A stretch of 64,000 bases of DNA from Pictodentalium vernedei (lineage: Eukaryota > Mollusca > Scaphopoda > Dentaliida > Dentaliidae): assembly GCA_031216915.1 (NCBI GenBank), contig CM062290.1:169961453-170025452 (forward strand). Reading direction: 5' to 3'. The notes under the pieces were generated by a model. That model did no database searches, was not told where the DNA came from, and saw only the letters and a list, made by a program, of their open reading frames with translations. Numbering within the stretch: position 1 is the first letter of the stretch; each line of letters begins with the position of its first letter. Position numbers and translations under genes: made by a program. Of the stretch, positions 63,364 to 64,000 are shown in pieces.

Positions 63364-64000
63364 ACCTTAGAGCTAGAGTTTTCTTCTAGTTCTCCGGTGT
63401 GAATCGATACATTGTTATCAGTCGTGGGCAAAATATGGAATACGACGAGAGACATCAATCTATACAAAACATTTATGAAACCTTTCAAAATTACAGCCTA
63501 CATTTACAGCCGGACACGAAGATACGTTTAAATAACAGCGTGGCTTCCAATTGCAAAGCACTTTATTTTCAGACCGGCAAAAGTGATTTGAAGCTTTGCA
63601 GTCATTAGTGGACGGCGTCTTTACCTTTGGTGGCTAATGACTATTTAGCTAATAATCATTGATGGAAGTCCAACAATGAATGTTGATTTTACTTTAGAAA
63701 CTCGAAAATAGTAACCAGTCTCCATAGGGCTGTATTGTTTCTGTAGATCTTTGTGTTCGCCAACTTTCGGCTTTCGTTTTCATTTCCTGTTCATAACTAT
63801 TTCTTTACGAAGACTGCGACGTCTTCCGACCATTTCATTTGAGTCTCCAAATGGCTTTCACAGCTAATGTCTAATAACCAAATATATAGGATGTTCACGT
63901 GACGTCACGCGATCTCAGTCTCCGGAATGTTCAACATTGATGGTCATTAGCGGCTTGCGAGTATCCCCCATATCTTTATGCAAACTATTAAGTTTGCCAA

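Larger units (their letters stand above)
61114..64000. other. Region 5' of the NTPDase coding exon 1
   Basis: This is where a promoter and any 5' non-coding or leader exon would lie. I cannot place either: no clear exon frame or convincing core promoter stands out. It contains a partial SINE (61.3 kb), a family-I foldback (61.9 kb), adjacent family-A and family-B MITE copies (62.6-63.0 kb) and a full SINE (63.0-63.4 kb). Confidence 0.6.

Overview
The window is eukaryotic nuclear DNA: AT-rich, sparse in coding sequence, with GT-AG introns and dense short interspersed and inverted-repeat elements. The tRNA-derived SINEs, TTAA-bounded MITEs and LINE remnants suggest a marine invertebrate, most likely a mollusc and possibly a gastropod. 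That assignment rests on my memory of repeat motifs and is an inference. Nothing prokaryotic is present.

One real host gene is recognisable. It is a CD39-like ecto-nucleoside triphosphate diphosphohydrolase (ENTPD1/2/3/8 type, GDA1/CD39 family) on the minus strand. Its six coding exons lie at 61113-60786, 47229-47043, 41881-41640, 28821-28532, 14461-14296 and 6944-6784. I assembled them by hand: every junction has AG/GT borders, the phases match across all five introns, and the joined reading frame runs 452 codons from the first in-frame ATG to the stop. It carries the five apyrase conserved regions in order and a C-terminal hydrophobic segment. A further 5' exon, upstream or outside the window, is possible.

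The rest is intron or flank, filled with repeats. (1) TTAA-bounded, piggyBac-like MITEs: family A (CCCTTTACC ends, long central palindrome, at least a dozen copies in two subtypes), family D (CCCTTTGAA ends) and families B/C (centre GAGTGCC...GGCACTC). (2) A tRNA-derived SINE family with about 11 full or partial copies in both orientations, and a second SINE-like family with 3 copies. (3) Decayed non-LTR retrotransposons: a 3.4-kb element at 30.4-33.8 kb with esterase-like ORF1, endonuclease, partial RT and zinc-finger remnants, plus fragments at 25.9-26.3, 37.0-37.8 and perhaps 46.0 and 55.5 kb. (4) Other foldback or TIR elements. (5) Tandem repeats, notably a ~147-bp array at 15.8-17.0 kb and a ~300-bp repeat just after it. 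In that repeat one copy carries a family-A MITE and its neighbour keeps the empty TTAA site, which demonstrates the target duplication directly.

I found no CRISPR array, operon, rRNA, convincing free-standing tRNA gene or new multi-gene system. The most useful results are the hand-assembled NTPDase gene and the MITE families with their internal evidence of transposition.
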